A stretch of 64,000 bases of DNA from positions 11,054,904 to 11,118,903 of the forward strand of contig OZ038439.1 in NCBI GenBank assembly GCA_964036275.1. The letters run 5' to 3'. A program made the position numbers and the translations under genes. Below the pieces are notes generated by a model. It was not told the DNA's origin. It made no database searches and saw only the letters and a list, made by a program, of their open reading frames with translations. The stretch comes from Litoditis marina (lineage: Eukaryota; Nematoda; Chromadorea; Rhabditida; Rhabditidae). Position 1 is the first letter of the stretch; each line of letters starts with the position of its first letter. Below are positions 25,841-37,999 of this stretch, piece after piece.

Positions 25841-27295
25841 ACTCTAGCAGAAAATTTCGGGAGAAATTACACAAAAGTTGTTTGTCAACAATTCAGTAAT
25901 GAGAGTAGTGGAATTTTGGGAAACTTTTTCTGTTGTGAATAGTTGAAAAAGGAATGACTGGAAGAATTTGGAAAATCAGGAAAAACTTTTTGTCGCCAAT
26001 TCAACATTCACAAAACATGCCAAAAGATTTGAGAAACAGTTGTGAAATGTACACTCATAAATACTTGAAATGCAAAAAGTGGATAGGCGGATTTTGGTCG
26101 AATTGCAAAAAATTCGCTCAACATGGAACTTTAGAGTTGTATTAAATTGTTAAATGGATACTTTTGATTAGTTGAAAACTGCAAAGTTAACAGAAGAGAG
26201 ATTCTGTCAGTGTCAGAAGAAAATATGTTAGTGAAACTACCAGACAGCGCTTTCTTCGCTGAGCATTGCTTAAGTACCTACTTCTATGAACAAAACAAAC
26301 ATTTTCCATAAATACAATAGTTTCAGTTCCAGAAAGTGAAGAGGGGCCTCATTTGGTGTGAACAACACCTCAAGTGGGTCAAACAATGAGTCAACAAGCG
26401 AACTTCTTCATATCAGTTGTGGTAATTTGCCTCATACCAGGCATAAATATAGGAGAAAAATTTTAAAATGGAAAAAGAAAGGAAACCGAAAATACCTCCA
26501 CTCTAGGGGGAATGACATCTCATCAAAAAAAACCATGGATGTTGTTTATTGGTGTGAATATGAACTTCCGTCATACTGCTCTAATAGTTGAAATTGACGA
26601 GAAAATCGGACGACTGTGGACTAGATTAAAATTGAAAACTAAACTCGATGGATCATAAACTGAACTATTGCGTTTTCTTCCATTGCTCGCTAGAACAACA
26701 ACTTTAATAATTCCATGTTTTCAAGTAAAATTCTCTTTTTCTCAAAAAGTACACCATGCATATGGTTTTGCTTCCGACAGTGAACCAGTTTGCTAGACGT
26801 ATTATTCATATTTTGCGTGACCGTGAACACCCGATGAAAAGCACAATGAAGCCGTGGCTAATCGGATCAGTATTTTCAACGACTTTGGCGCTTTTCGTCT
26901 CTACCAGTTTTGTAACTCACTATAAATAGTTGATGGCAAACGTAAAGATATACAACAGCTGTGTTTACCACTTCCTCCTTCCTTCTTTTCTTCTTTAACT
27001 ATACTTCGAATGTACATCTTGTGGAAACTGTATATCTTTAGAAAATCTCCTTAGCCACCACATTACTCTATCTGCACCACATCGCAGAATGGAACAAACT
27101 TATACGTGTTATTATTGTACCTGAAATCTGTAGCTTTCACAGAACCAGTTCACATGAAGTTTAACTCAGAACCTAATATGCTGTGGATTTTGGTAATGGA
27201 CAAAAATTATTTGCTATCACAGGAAAACGTGTGCATGTAGTTTTTCCAATGTGTAACACAGGAATTTTATTTGAATGTCAACATTTCGAAATCTT

Positions 27296-27307
27296 ATTTC
27301 CAGAATG
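27296..27307 (+). promoter_or_regulatory. Acceptor just before start of Q-rich gene
   Basis: TATTTCCAG followed by AATG: a 3' splice site one base before the start codon. Fits a spliced-leader acceptor; a cis intron in the 5' UTR is the alternative. Confidence 0.6.
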
Positions 27308-30300
27308 AAACTTGTGATCTTCAACTCGTTCGTGGTCGCCGTGTTGACCCAGGGTTACGGTATGCCGATGGCGCAGAATCTTGCTCCAGCTCACTCTGCC
27401 TACGGCTCGCCCTACGGTCAGACTCCCGCCATGGTTTCCCAGTTCCCCCAATTCCCCACGATGAAGCCACAGTTTGGGTTTATGCCGCAGTACAAGAATC
27501 AGAAGCAGGAGCAGCAGCACCAGAACAAGAATGATCAACAGCAACAACATAACAACCAGGAACAACAGCAAAACAACCAACAACATCAACACTTCCAGCA
27601 AACGAAGAATGATCAACACCAGCAGCACAACAATCAACAACAACAAAACAACAACCAGCAACATCAGCACTTCCAGCAGGGTCAACAGCAGAACCAGCAG
27701 AACCAACTCCAGAACCAGCAGTTCGGACAGTTCCCAATGAGTGGGTTTGCTTTTTTTATGAGAAACATTATTCAGTGTGAATTTCAGTACAAGTCAATAG
27801 TAGTTATGTAATGTCTGGAAACATCATATAAAAAAGTGAATGAATCAAAAAATTGAGCCTCTGATTTTCAGTAAAAATCAATACTGGTATTGTTAGGTCT
27901 AAAAACATACCTGAATCAGAAAATTGAGCCCTGTTTCTCTTCACTCATTAGAAGCATTAGTCTTTCCTTGTTTTTAACCTGGCTAGACACGTTTTTAACT
28001 CACGTCATTCCGGCTAAGTGCTGACCAGTTCTTACCTCACCTACGCGCCTCGGGATGTGAACAAGTATTTTGAGTGGATTAGCCTTTTGCGCGCAGAGAC
28101 ACTGATCTCTGAACTTGTTGAATACACATTTTCACTTTTTTTTCCGGTTGCAATTGGTCCAATTAAGAACACGGTTGTTATTCGAGAGTAAACTTATGTC
28201 TGCTCTACTTACTACGCGTTATTGGACCAATTTCAGAGCAGTGGAGAATAAACGGGAATAGTTGGCCTGAGGAAACAGTTCGTAGAGCAGAAAAGTTAGG
28301 AAAATTTCCGTTTGAAAACCGATTTGGAGATTGTTTTTGTTTCAGTTGGTGGAAATCCATTCGCTTTCGGTAACCAGAATCCCATCGGCCTTGGAAACTA
28401 TGCAGGTATGTCAGCTCTCCCAGTGGTAAAAACGAGTCGTGAGAAAATTTGACTGGTTTGCCCTCTTATCGCGAGGCAGTTTCTAACTCGTCAATGTACA
28501 CATTGCCATCACGTAGTATCTACGTTCACCAACTGGTTTTCTGGACATTCCATCAGCTTCAAGCTGAATTCGCCTTCTATTTGATGACAATCAGTTAAAA
28601 TTCAAAGCGATGATTCTACCATAGTTTACCGAGAACCAGACGTTTGACTTGACATTCAGTTATATCGAGATTGTACTTATTAAAACAATTATGAATCGTA
28701 CCATGTTAAGAAACTGTCATTTCGGAGCATTTCGATGTCTGAGTTTTCGTTGTTTTCTTCTCGGAGTGAACACATATGACCCGAAAAAACTCTCACAACC
28801 ACATTGCTTGAACTGGTTTTCGCGGAACTCTCTCTCTAACTAGCGTCAGGTGTAAACACTTAAAACACAGAGACGGTGACCGGTGACGTGATTATTCTTG
28901 CAGAAAATCGAGCACAAACAATGTCATGTGAAAATTAAGGTTTTGGTTTTTGGGCAATTCTCTCTAGGCAAAACTGATATTCAAAACTCCTATCTTTTCA
29001 CTTATGTATTGATTTAAAGTAGGACAATCTAAAGCCCACATAACTCGATCTATAACTCCTTGAATTAAAACCGCCACTACGTGAATTTTACACGTTAAAA
29101 GCAGTAAAACTCCAATTCCTTTTCAAGTTATTGAGCAAAGCTGAAATTTGTTCTAGGATACCCCTACAGCTACGGAATGACTGGTGCGCAGACCTTCGGC
29201 AGTCCGTACGCCCTCTACAATATCCCTTCCGGCAATGAAAACAAAATCCTTCATCAGGGATTTGCCGGTCAATCATCTGGTTATGGTAAGTTTCAACTTT
29301 TTCCCACCCAAAATGTTTTACGATCACTATGTATGCGTCCAATCAGATTGAAGATGGTTTTCTGAGTTTATGAATGAGATGTTGTACTTTTTCCGTGGTT
29401 CTCCCTCAGATTGATCCCTATACTGTTCGTCGCTTTACAACCAACTTTTCAGATGCCAGTACTCTCATTATAAATGAGTATTATAGTTCAGTGTTGTATC
29501 TCTGTAAATAATTGAATGATGGAAATTGATATTTAACAAATCATTCATTATTTGAGAAGAAGATGTTTTTTTCTGATATGATTCATGACTCAGGTTCCCT
29601 GCCGAGCTCGTCCATCCAACCCGCCTCCTCCGCCTACGGCTCCTCCAACGAGTACCCCGAACACGGAAAAACATCCAATCTCTCCCATGTTCTCAGCGGA
29701 CAACATCTCCAGGGTTTGTTATTCGGAGTTCAATTCGAAAAGTAGAAATTGAATCATCAAATTTAAACTATTACTGGAGAACGTACACAATACGCTGTGT
29801 GCGATGATGTGCTCTTTAAAGTTTTCGAAAGAACTGGAATCATAGCTGTTCTGCTTCACTACGATAAAAAATAGGAGAAAGTCTGTTTTTTTTCTGAATT
29901 ACATTTCTCATTACCGGTGTAATGTCAGGGAGTAGTTTACATTTGCCCCCCACCCTGGTCGAAAATGGGTTGAAAAGGGCTCGCACTACAATCGCCCCCC
30001 CCCCCCCCACCTTTGGGGGGCGTATATACACTATGCTTATTTACTGCAGGCTTGGGTTGAGTGGGGGGTGATTGTTCATCAGTTCCGGGTATGTACTATC
30101 ACCCCTCATCTTGTATCGTGGGGGGGGGTGATTGTTCATTGTCGAAGATGTACAATGTCCCCCCCCCCCCACCCATTTACCAATTACCCCCCACCTTCGC
30201 GCGATATTTCTGGGATTTCTATTAGGTGGGGGGTAATAGTACCACGAGGGGGGTTATTGTTGGGTGGGGGGCGATTGTACACTTTTCCCTAACTTCATTC

Positions 30301-30579
30301 ATAAGAGACGTTCACATGCAATCGTTCGAAACGAGCAGCGTGTCGTGTCACCAACACGTGAAAACATCTAAAATTATGATATTAAATGAAACTAACTCAA
30401 TTTCGCGAAAAACACACTACATAGTTCCAGGTTCTCTGCCCACCCGTCCCCCTCACCACGAGTCGGGCTCCGGTTCGACCTCTGACCCCTGGGCGGCCAT
30501 CAGAGAGGCGACTGCCAACGGGGTCACCACCAAGAAAGCGGAAAACTCGGAGAAGAAGAAGAACAAGAGCGACAACTGA
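27305..30579 (+). CDS. Secreted Gln/Asn/His-rich (prion-like) protein
   Basis: Five exons, 27305-27740, 28346-28405, 29157-29285, 29594-29713 and 30431-30579, give 297 residues; all internal junctions are phase 1, usually splitting a Gly codon. A signal peptide is likely (MKLVIFNSFVVAVLTQG). Residues about 30-60 are rich in Tyr, Gly, Pro and Phe; residues about 65-140 are almost only Gln, Asn and His, with two 26-residue units (KND..HNNQ..QHQHFQQ starting near 75 and 101). The next exons are Gly/Tyr/Ser-rich (GYPYSYGMTGAQTFGSPYAL, SSAYGSSNEYP) and the tail is basic (KKNKSDN). I do not recognise the family; composition fits an extracellular structural or cuticle-associated protein (inference). 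The ATG lies one base after acceptor TATTTCCAG, suggesting trans-splicing. GC content is higher in exons than around them. Opposite-strand Leu/Val-rich frames are shadows. Confidence 0.7.
29930..30290. repeat. Homopolymeric C/G tracts in last intron of Q-rich gene
   Basis: About 360 bp with a C15 run near 29996, a second C-run near 30161, and several G6-G8 runs. The motif GGGGTGATTGTTCAT occurs twice (about 30064 and 30124), and TACCCCCCACCT (about 30184) faces AGGTGGGGGGTA (about 30224), so it can fold as a hairpin or form G-quadruplexes. Looks like a decayed repetitive insertion inside the intron 29714-30430. Confidence 0.7.
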
Positions 30580-30874
30580 ATTTCATGATATTCAATCGAT
30601 CGATATTATCTGTACATGAACAATGAATAGATAGCCAACAACATGTTGTTTCGGATACAAGAATTCACAGACTTGGCACGTTTCATTTTCACAACGTTTT
30701 TCGAACTTTACCGTTTCACAATTGAATGAAATCTGTTGAGGATTTTGTCTAGACGACAAAAAGACTTCTTAACAAAAAAAGTGATGATATCTTTCCGAGT
30801 CAGTTCTATTACGTGACGATCACTTTAACTGGACTGGACTAAGCATTTTCAAAATCAGTTCTGTAACTCAAACA

Positions 30875-30880
30875 TTTATT
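30875..30880 (-). terminator. Poly(A) signal of LAPTM-like gene
   Basis: AATAAA on the minus strand about 105 bases after the stop codon of the LAPTM-like gene. The gene converges with the Q-rich gene, whose stop is at 30579. Confidence 0.6.
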
Positions 30881-30985
30881 GGACAGAAACCTACACGATA
30901 TCTTTTATAGTATACAGAAAAACCCAATTAGAAATTTCACAAATCAGCAATCATCTTCAAATTCAAACTTGACAAATTACTGATC

Positions 30986-32275
30986 TCAAAACTGGAACTG
31001 TTCTTCTTCATCCTGTACAATCGTTGATCGCGGGGTGAAACGAGAATCAAACCTGGAATTCAGTTGATTTCTATTTTTCCTATCTATATGTATATCATAT
31101 GAATGTGAATGAGTCAATCAAACCTCCACTGCAGGTACCAGTACAGACTTCGACCGCAGAATAGGTCGTACGATTTGAATATGAGAAGAATTGCAACGAA
31201 GATTAGAAGACTCTGAAAAAAATAGAACTTTCTTTTCTTTCTTCCTCTCTATTTTTCTCTTTCTCTTGTCTCTCTCTCTATTTTTCTCTTATTTGTTTCC
31301 TTTGTTTCTATGTGTCTCCTTTTTCCGCTCTCTCTTTCACTTTGCCTCTTTTCTCGCTCTCTCACATTCAAACTCACATTTTCAACCGGGTCACCCATAA
31401 TATATTGGAATATGAGAACACATAAATAGGCTGATGAGATCAGAATGTCCATTACAGTAGTGAAAATATACGGAAATAACAGCTGGTGCTTCACAGTTTG
31501 TATGGACACCTGAACTCAGAACATACAAAACATTACAATGCGATAAATAAGAAAACTAGTAGTAAAAATGGGAATGAACTCTCAAATTACAAATGCTTCA
31601 CAAATTACAAATTCCATTTTAAATGTGATGTAGGATTCACAACCTAATAAGACCACATCTTTCACTATCAGGCCGTGTGGATGGTTCCTCACTGATGAGA
31701 GGAGAACTTTTAAACGATTCTATACGTTTCAATAACCAACTGACCAACGCTAACACATCTGTGAACAAGTGTAGTAGAATCCACAAAAATAGTGGTGTAT
31801 TTGTTGTACATAGTCGATGTTGAGCCAGCCGTGGAACGGCGGAAAATGGCTCCAGATGAGAAACGTTGTAAGAGTGACACGTCATCAACGGGTGCTCAAG
31901 GTCTGAATACACTAGCGCTAGTTTAGACCACCAGTTTTCAAATCGAAAGGTTTTTTTTTATGTAAAAGCAGCATAAAATCAATTTAGTGCTCTGTTTTTA
32001 TTTGCAAAAAAAGTTTGGTCCAAAAATCAGGCAGACAATCGTTTTTTACTGATAAAATTATTGTTTCAACCAAAATGACTGCTATCACAAATCATGTTTT
32101 GCTCAAAACAGGGAAAATGATTGGATCTCATTTGTACGTGTTGTTTATTATCACAAATATATTTTGTGCAAGTACCTGTGAAATAAGAGAGAATAATCGC
32201 AGTTAATTCCGCTGCACACATTACAGTAACCGCAATGGACACATGACAACAGAGACTGCGATATTGGAAATCCAT
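30986..32275 (-). CDS. LAPTM4/5-like four-pass endolysosomal membrane protein
   Basis: Lysosomal-associated protein transmembrane family; relatives sit in late endosomes/lysosomes and bind or sort transporters, lipids and receptors. Five exons, 32275-32176, 31902-31745, 31509-31378, 31212-31124 and 31052-30986, join in frame to 181 residues. Visible: N-terminal YRSLCCHVSIAV, matching the family's CCCHVRTG-type start of TM1; TM2 LFLWILLHLFTDVLAL; the QLLFPYIFTTVMDILISSAY segment, like the family's WLIPFFCYxxFD; TM4 LLIFVAILLIFKSYDLFCG, like FFALFIIFKAY. The tail is short and acidic (QDEEEQFQF). It lacks the PPxY motifs that mammalian members use to bind NEDD4 ligases, so that regulation is probably absent here. 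The donor of exon 2 is GTCAGT, chosen because it alone keeps frame with exon 3. The ATG follows TTAATTTAG by one base (probable trans-splice site). AATAAA occurs on the minus strand at 30880-30875. Confidence 0.75.
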
Positions 32276-32949
32276 CCTAAATTAATAAAAACATTGATTT
32301 CACACCAGCGTTTTCGTTTTTTTTTACAAATACACATAACTTTGTTAGAATTCAGATCGAGTGTGCTATGTGATCCTTGTACTCGTTTGTTGGTATCTCA
32401 TTCCAATGCTTTTGTTTTTTGTCTGTTTCCGAAAAGAACATCAACAAAAGTTGCGAGAAATACAGAATATCCGTATTGGGTATCGTTTACATGATTTACT
32501 TCTCTGAAAAAACTATTTCAAAAAAGTACAAACAACATGCCGGTGGCAACTCAATGTCAATTTTATGTGTACAAAAACATGGTTTACCGCAGAAAATCGC
32601 GAGAAGAAAAGATTAGTCGACATCGTAACGACAAACGTTCTCACAGCGTGCCAACTATTCCTTTTCAAAAAAATCTGCATGCGGCGTGTCGGTGGTATTA
32701 TTATACTCCTTTTATAAATGAACGTTGTTTACAACAAAACTACTGTAAAATATAGGAATTCGAAAACGAGATCGTGTTTTGTAGTACGTTCCATCGTTGG
32801 ACATTCGACGAAGACAACAAGCTTAGTCGGCAATTAAAAGCGTCAAAATGTGATTGGAATGGGACGCAAAGTGGGATTATGATAGCATTTTGGCCGGGAT
32901 GGGCACTCGAAATACGCGGTCCCCCGCCATTCACGGATAAAACATGAAT

Positions 32950-33109
32950 AGAAATTTAGGGTAAAAGTCATGAATTTAGGGTAAAGGTTATGAATTCAAG
33001 GTGAAAGTTACGAATTTAGGATAAACGTTATGAAATTATTGTAAAATTTATGCATTTAGGGTAAAAGTTATGAATTAAGGGTAAACGTTATGACTTTGGG
33101 GTGAACGTT
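32950..33109 (+). repeat. 20-bp tandem repeat, 8 copies
   Basis: Units of the form ATGAATTTAGGGTAAAAGTT, diverging by a few bases. Lies between the LAPTM-like and LAMP-like genes. Confidence 0.85.
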
Positions 33110-34128
33110 GAATACAACGGGATAGCTCTATTCTAAGCAATCCTGTATCCACACTAACCACACGTTCGGTTGTAATTCTTCTGGTGATCATGTCTTTGGC
33201 TGACTTATGAATTTCATTAGTAGTATTTTGTCTTTGATGTTTAGTTTTTGAGAGAACATTTTCCTTATTATTCTTGATTGATTGTTTTGACACTTGTTCT
33301 GTGTTATTTGGACAGAGATCTTAGATATCGCAGTCGTTCCAGCTAGCGTTGACATTGGAAACAGTCGGAACATGATCCTAACTATAAATAAAACAAAAAT
33401 GGGTTTACCACCAACATTTTGGTTTTGAAGGTTTAGCGAAGAGTGATGACACTCTTTATTGTAACTAAGTATTGTCCTACCTGATGTATAGAGGTAACGG
33501 AGCCGGACTTTCGCATCTTTCCGGAGTTCTGAAGTACATTGAAATGTGGCTTTTCGCGAGAAACTGAAACTACCCTTGGGGCCACTGAACGTAGCCGAAT
33601 AACTACGTTACATACCCATTTTGCGGAATGTGTTCATTTTGAATCGATGGGTTTATTGAAGAAAATAATAACCAGTTTTGGTCGGATAGATGTTCTTTGC
33701 ACTCAAATATGCCTTTTTTCTGTCTTATACAAAACCACAAATATAAAAGTGACGTGATTGTATCATAACCGGGTGATGAAGCATAATTTATTCCAAATTG
33801 TACTTGAATCAGTAGCGTCCATCAATCAGAACACAATATGTTGCCGTAAGTCGAAATTCAAAATCATCAAATAATCTAAGTTATTAGGATTGTCCACAGT
33901 AATTATAATACAAAAAAGCAAATAAAACGAGGAGAGAGCACTGGATAATGGAACGTCAAGAGAAATAACTTTGCATGAACCTAGTGGAGATGAAAGTCTA
34001 ACATGTTTAGGTTAGCTCATCGGTTGTAACATTAATTGAGCAAACTACAACTAAACTCTCATACTATTCATTTCTGAAATGATGAAGTGTCATTATAAAA
34101 ATCATAATGTACAAACTACAAACCACAA

Positions 34129-36752
34129 CTAAGAACCTAAGTTCTCGTACATTTCCTTTCTAACAGGCATAAAATGTCGGCGAATCGAATGACCTATGAT
34201 GGCTCCAACGGAAGAAAGTCCCAGCACGACTCCGGAGAAGACCGTAGCCTTGTTGTCGAACGACTCGGTTAGGGTACGTTTCCGGGTACGCTCACACAGA
34301 TAGACTGGAATGGTTGGTTACTGTTTGTGAATAAGAAGTACAACGAGATGAGAGAGAGAGAGAGAAAGAGAGAAAGAGAGGGAGAGCGAACGACACTTTC
34401 AAGTTTTTGTTGATATCAGAGTTTCCGAGTTTTTTTTTTTACTTTTTCTAACTCACAGTTACTCTTCGGTCCGTACGGTTGAATGTCGATGTCTGGTGTA
34501 AATGCGACCACTACGTTTCTGTAAATTTAAAATGCACGGTTGAACAGATTAAAATGGCTTCTAATGACCAAATAATTTCACTAAACTGTCTTTTAAAAAC
34601 TGGATTGAACCGGTGAGAGCCTATGAAAGTGAGATACGATCGAACTGTTGATCCTCAAGTATGAAACGATCCTGTGAATGTGTAAGTTGTTCAATGGAGA
34701 GTCACTCCCATATGTCTTTCAGTGTTATCTTCTGAGCTAATTTGTTATTTTATAGTAACATAACGAATGCCCTAGGTTTCGGATAACAGATGAAACCAAC
34801 TTGAATCCATCTGCTCGTAGAGTAATGTTCACTTTGTCCTTGCACACGTATTTCTGGTTTAACGGCGCACTTATTATGATGGACGAATTGTCAGACGAAA
34901 ACACCGCGAGCTGGTCTGGAAAACATTCAGCATTTCTCAAAATAGCTTCAACAAGAAACAATATTACTAATTTTCATACTATGATTCATTAAACTCGTTT
35001 TTCCAAATATTTCAGGACGGGAAGAGTAGTAAAAAGGACATAAATTTTAGCTACGATGCTCAATATTTTTCTGCTAATGTAGTGGCAGCTAAAACTTCTA
35101 TACGTTCTAGCATAATTCTAATCAAAACTAGTATCGAATTGAGAGTTCAATACATCCATTAGTTTTATAGTGTTCGAGGTAAAGAAGATCAAGATTTGCA
35201 AAGACATATAACATTAAAAATAATGTATGGAAATATTAGATTCGTACCATCGTACGATTCCACATAGAGTACTTTGCTCAGCTGCCAACGGAGTTCTTCC
35301 ACATTCTTCACATAGACGTTTCGCTGAAATACAATTTGATTCCAGACTTCTATTGTACTATTTGTGCGTACCCAAAAGTAATGAAATAAGACAGTAGAAG
35401 TTCAAAATCAACGGTGAAACACATTGTTTTGAGCCATGTGTTGAGCTAACATGGTAATTCATCGGGTATTCTCCGATAAGCGCGTTCGAATATCGGAATT
35501 CTTTCACTTGAGTCGAATTTCGAGCCCTAGTGAAAGCTGAATTTGTCTAGTTGAGTATGGTTTTAAGAAGTGAAGAAGATTAAACGAACCGTTCTGAAGT
35601 AAAACTCCAGTTTTCTCTGTCTATTTCCATTTTTGATGGTCGCTGTGAGCAGAGCCTCACTCCTTGATGACGACGCACAATTGCCACCAATTGCTGTTGA
35701 TTCAGATAGAAGATCGAACTGAAACTGGTACACTGTATTTGTTAAAACTGTTATCATCTTCTCCACACTTGGTGCAAACGTGGAGAATCAGTTTAATGAC
35801 TGTTTGAATCAAGTGCACTTCATGTTTATATCACGAGAAGATTAATAGAACAAATGTGTGTGTAGTAAATATCTGTGCAAAATAGTGAATAGTTAAGATA
35901 TATGTACACGAATTCTAGAACAAACTGCGTCTCATTTGAATCGTGTGTGATAACTGAGTTTATTTCGTAAACTACCCCATTATATTGAAAACTGACCGGT
36001 ATCAAATTATCCGTAGCGTTTATATTGAAGTTAATCAAATACACTCCGAACGAGACGCCCAGGCATACCTCTCCCTGAAAATCAATTTTACAAAAAAAAT
36101 AGCACAAACACAAAAGCCTCATTTCATGTGAATAATTATAGATTTTATCTGGTTTTCTCGACTACAAACGAATGAATGTTTCTTGTAGCAGTGTAAGAAG
36201 TGTGGCTCGCGAGGCAATTTATAGAGTATACAAAGAGCGTAATACAAAACTTGTGAAGAATTTCCAACTCGAAAAAAGTAACCGTTGTGTAGTTCTCACG
36301 AGTTATTGTATTGCACCCACCTTCTCGTTTTTCAATCCGATTTCAGAATATTCATTGAACGGATGATAACTTGACGCACACGCAAGAGGGATTGTGAAAA
36401 CTGAAAAGGTTTCTCTCTCCTCTAGACATGAAAAACTGTCATGTTGACCAATTTGTTTCAAAAATAAATTCTGAATCAATATTTGGAAGAGTGAATGAGC
36501 AAAGATTACTGCACCCTTCAGAATAAAACCGTCAAAGAATAAAAACTGAGAATCACTATTCTGAAACACGCATCCAAAAATAACGACAAAAAGTGACCGT
36601 ACCGATCATGTTACATGATGTATTTACAAAAAGTTTTGCGAACGTGATTTGTGACCATAAACTTAAATCTTATCTCAACTCCTCACGTGCCTGATCAAAC
36701 TACAAAACTCACCAACAACCAGCAGACTGAGCATCGGACCGCTTTTCTTCAT
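34129..36752 (-). CDS. Single-domain LAMP family protein (UNC-46/LAMP5-like)
   Basis: Type I membrane protein of the lysosome-associated membrane protein family. Eight exons, 36752-36713, 36400-36321, 36074-35997, 35718-35590, 35323-35248, 34915-34801, 34518-34457 and 34304-34129, join in frame to 251 residues. Signal peptide about 1-22 (LLVVVFTIPLACA). The lumenal part has four cysteines, C44, C80, C159, C197, with pair spacings of 36 and 38 as expected for one LAMP domain with two disulphide loops. N-glycosylation sequons are at N59, N144, N164. The TM segment is about 213-231 (ATVFSGVVLGLSSVGAIIG), followed by basic IRRHF and a tyrosine sorting motif YENL three residues from the end. The motif is followed by GS, unlike lysosomal LAMPs, which end right at YxxPhi; this resembles UNC-46/LAMP5, which in worms sorts the vesicular GABA transporter. 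LMP-type lysosomal LAMP is the alternative. Exon 6 uses a weak donor (AA|GTTGGT). An in-frame ATG 30 bases upstream (36782) would add 10 residues and spoil the signal peptide, so I prefer 36752. Confidence 0.75.
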
Positions 36753-37539
36753 AATATTCGCATCGATTGCAAAATAACTCATTTGCGAAGCTAGTCGTGT
36801 GCTTCGTTTCGGGGCGAATAAGACAAATCACGGCCTTTAAGAGGTATTAAGAGCACACATTCGAGTGCGGGAAATGAGAAACAAAAAGAAGAAGAGTGGG
36901 AAAAGTGAGAGGTCCAGAGAAATTCTCCAACTTCTCAAGAAGTTGATGATCTCTCTGATGAGAAGTTCATGAACAGTTTTTCTCTTATCGATAATCACTG
37001 CAGACGAGTAGAGATATAAGATCTTGATTTCGACAAGAAGAGTGTTTAAAAGTGCGAGGTCAAGCTCAATTACCCAAACCTCATGAGAATTTCACAAACA
37101 GTTCATGAACTACTTGCAAACAAACTTCAATGTTGTAGCATAGCAATCGATCTTTCTTGAAGGACTTGTTACTTTCTGTGTGGTTTCTCCCCTTATAGAT
37201 TACTAGTGTAGGATACAACTGTGGCACAGCTATGAAAAGGATTGTGACCTGTGATTTGGACTTTCATCTTTATTAAATATTTAAAGATATCAGCAGTTAG
37301 TTGTTTATACAAGCTTTAGCACGAATGATTCTCTCACAAAAGGTAACCTGTCAAACTCCATACTCCAGAATCCTCTAAATATATGTTTTCTCCGACATTT
37401 GGTCGCAAACTCTTTGTCTGAGAGGGAGGTTTAGCATATATCTCCCCTCATCAGTATTCATGATTTGCTGTTCGCTGTTTCATGATTTACAGCCAGAGAA
37501 CAGATGGAGGAGATGTCGCTCGTTATGCTCATCCCCCTA

Positions 37540-37800
37540 ACTATCTCTCTCTCTATCTTTCTCTTTTTATATCTTTCTATGTTTTCTATATCTATCGCCG
37601 TGTCTCTCTCTCTCTTTCTCTCTGTCTTCTTCTCTCTAAACTTTTACATTTTTCTTCACGTTTCTCTCTATCTTTCTATTGTTGGTACCTCTTTTTTCCC
37701 AACTCTGTCTCTCTCTGTCTCTAGTGTTCTTTCTTTTTCTCTCTCTTTCTCTCTTTTTTTCTTTCTCTCTCTCTCACCCTCTCTCTCTCTCTCTTTCAAA
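37540..37800 (+). repeat. CT-rich low-complexity tract
   Basis: TCTCTCT runs mixed with T-rich stretches; lies about 0.8 kb upstream of the LAMP-like gene start. Ser/Leu/Phe-rich frames here are not genes. Confidence 0.85.
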
Positions 37801-37843
37801 CTTTCCCAACAGCAGCGAATGATTTGTGTACTCCGATCACTAC

Positions 37844-37975
37844 TATACGTTAGTAATTTGCACAGTCACGTGAAACATGTTAAAGACAGCAGGAATCAGA
37901 AACGTGTAGCGAAAAAGTGCACGATTCCTCATTTGAATACTAACTTTACGTGACTATCCAATTTAGTTCCAATAG
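37844..37975. mobile_element. MITE family 2, copy 4
   Basis: TATACGTTAGTAATTTGCAC, AGTCACGTGAAACATGTTAA, then a TTACGTGACTATCCAATTTA end; follows a CT-rich tract. Confidence 0.65.
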
Positions 37976-37999
37976 TTACTCAAGTGGGCTGTGAATATT

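Noticed and set aside
27278..27737. Minus-strand Leu/Val-rich frame of 142 codons
   Set aside because: Shadow of the CAA/CAG-rich exon of the Q-rich gene.
35900..35996. Extension of LAMP exon 3 as coding (SFQYNGVVYEINS..)
   Set aside because: Splicing at CCG|GTCAGT joins FDLLSE in frame and gives the correct 36-residue cysteine spacing; the extension lacks a good donor and breaks the domain pattern.
37482..37953. Hydrophobic Ser/Leu/Phe frame of 149 codons, looking like membrane segments
   Set aside because: Low-complexity CT-rich DNA; no splice or family support.
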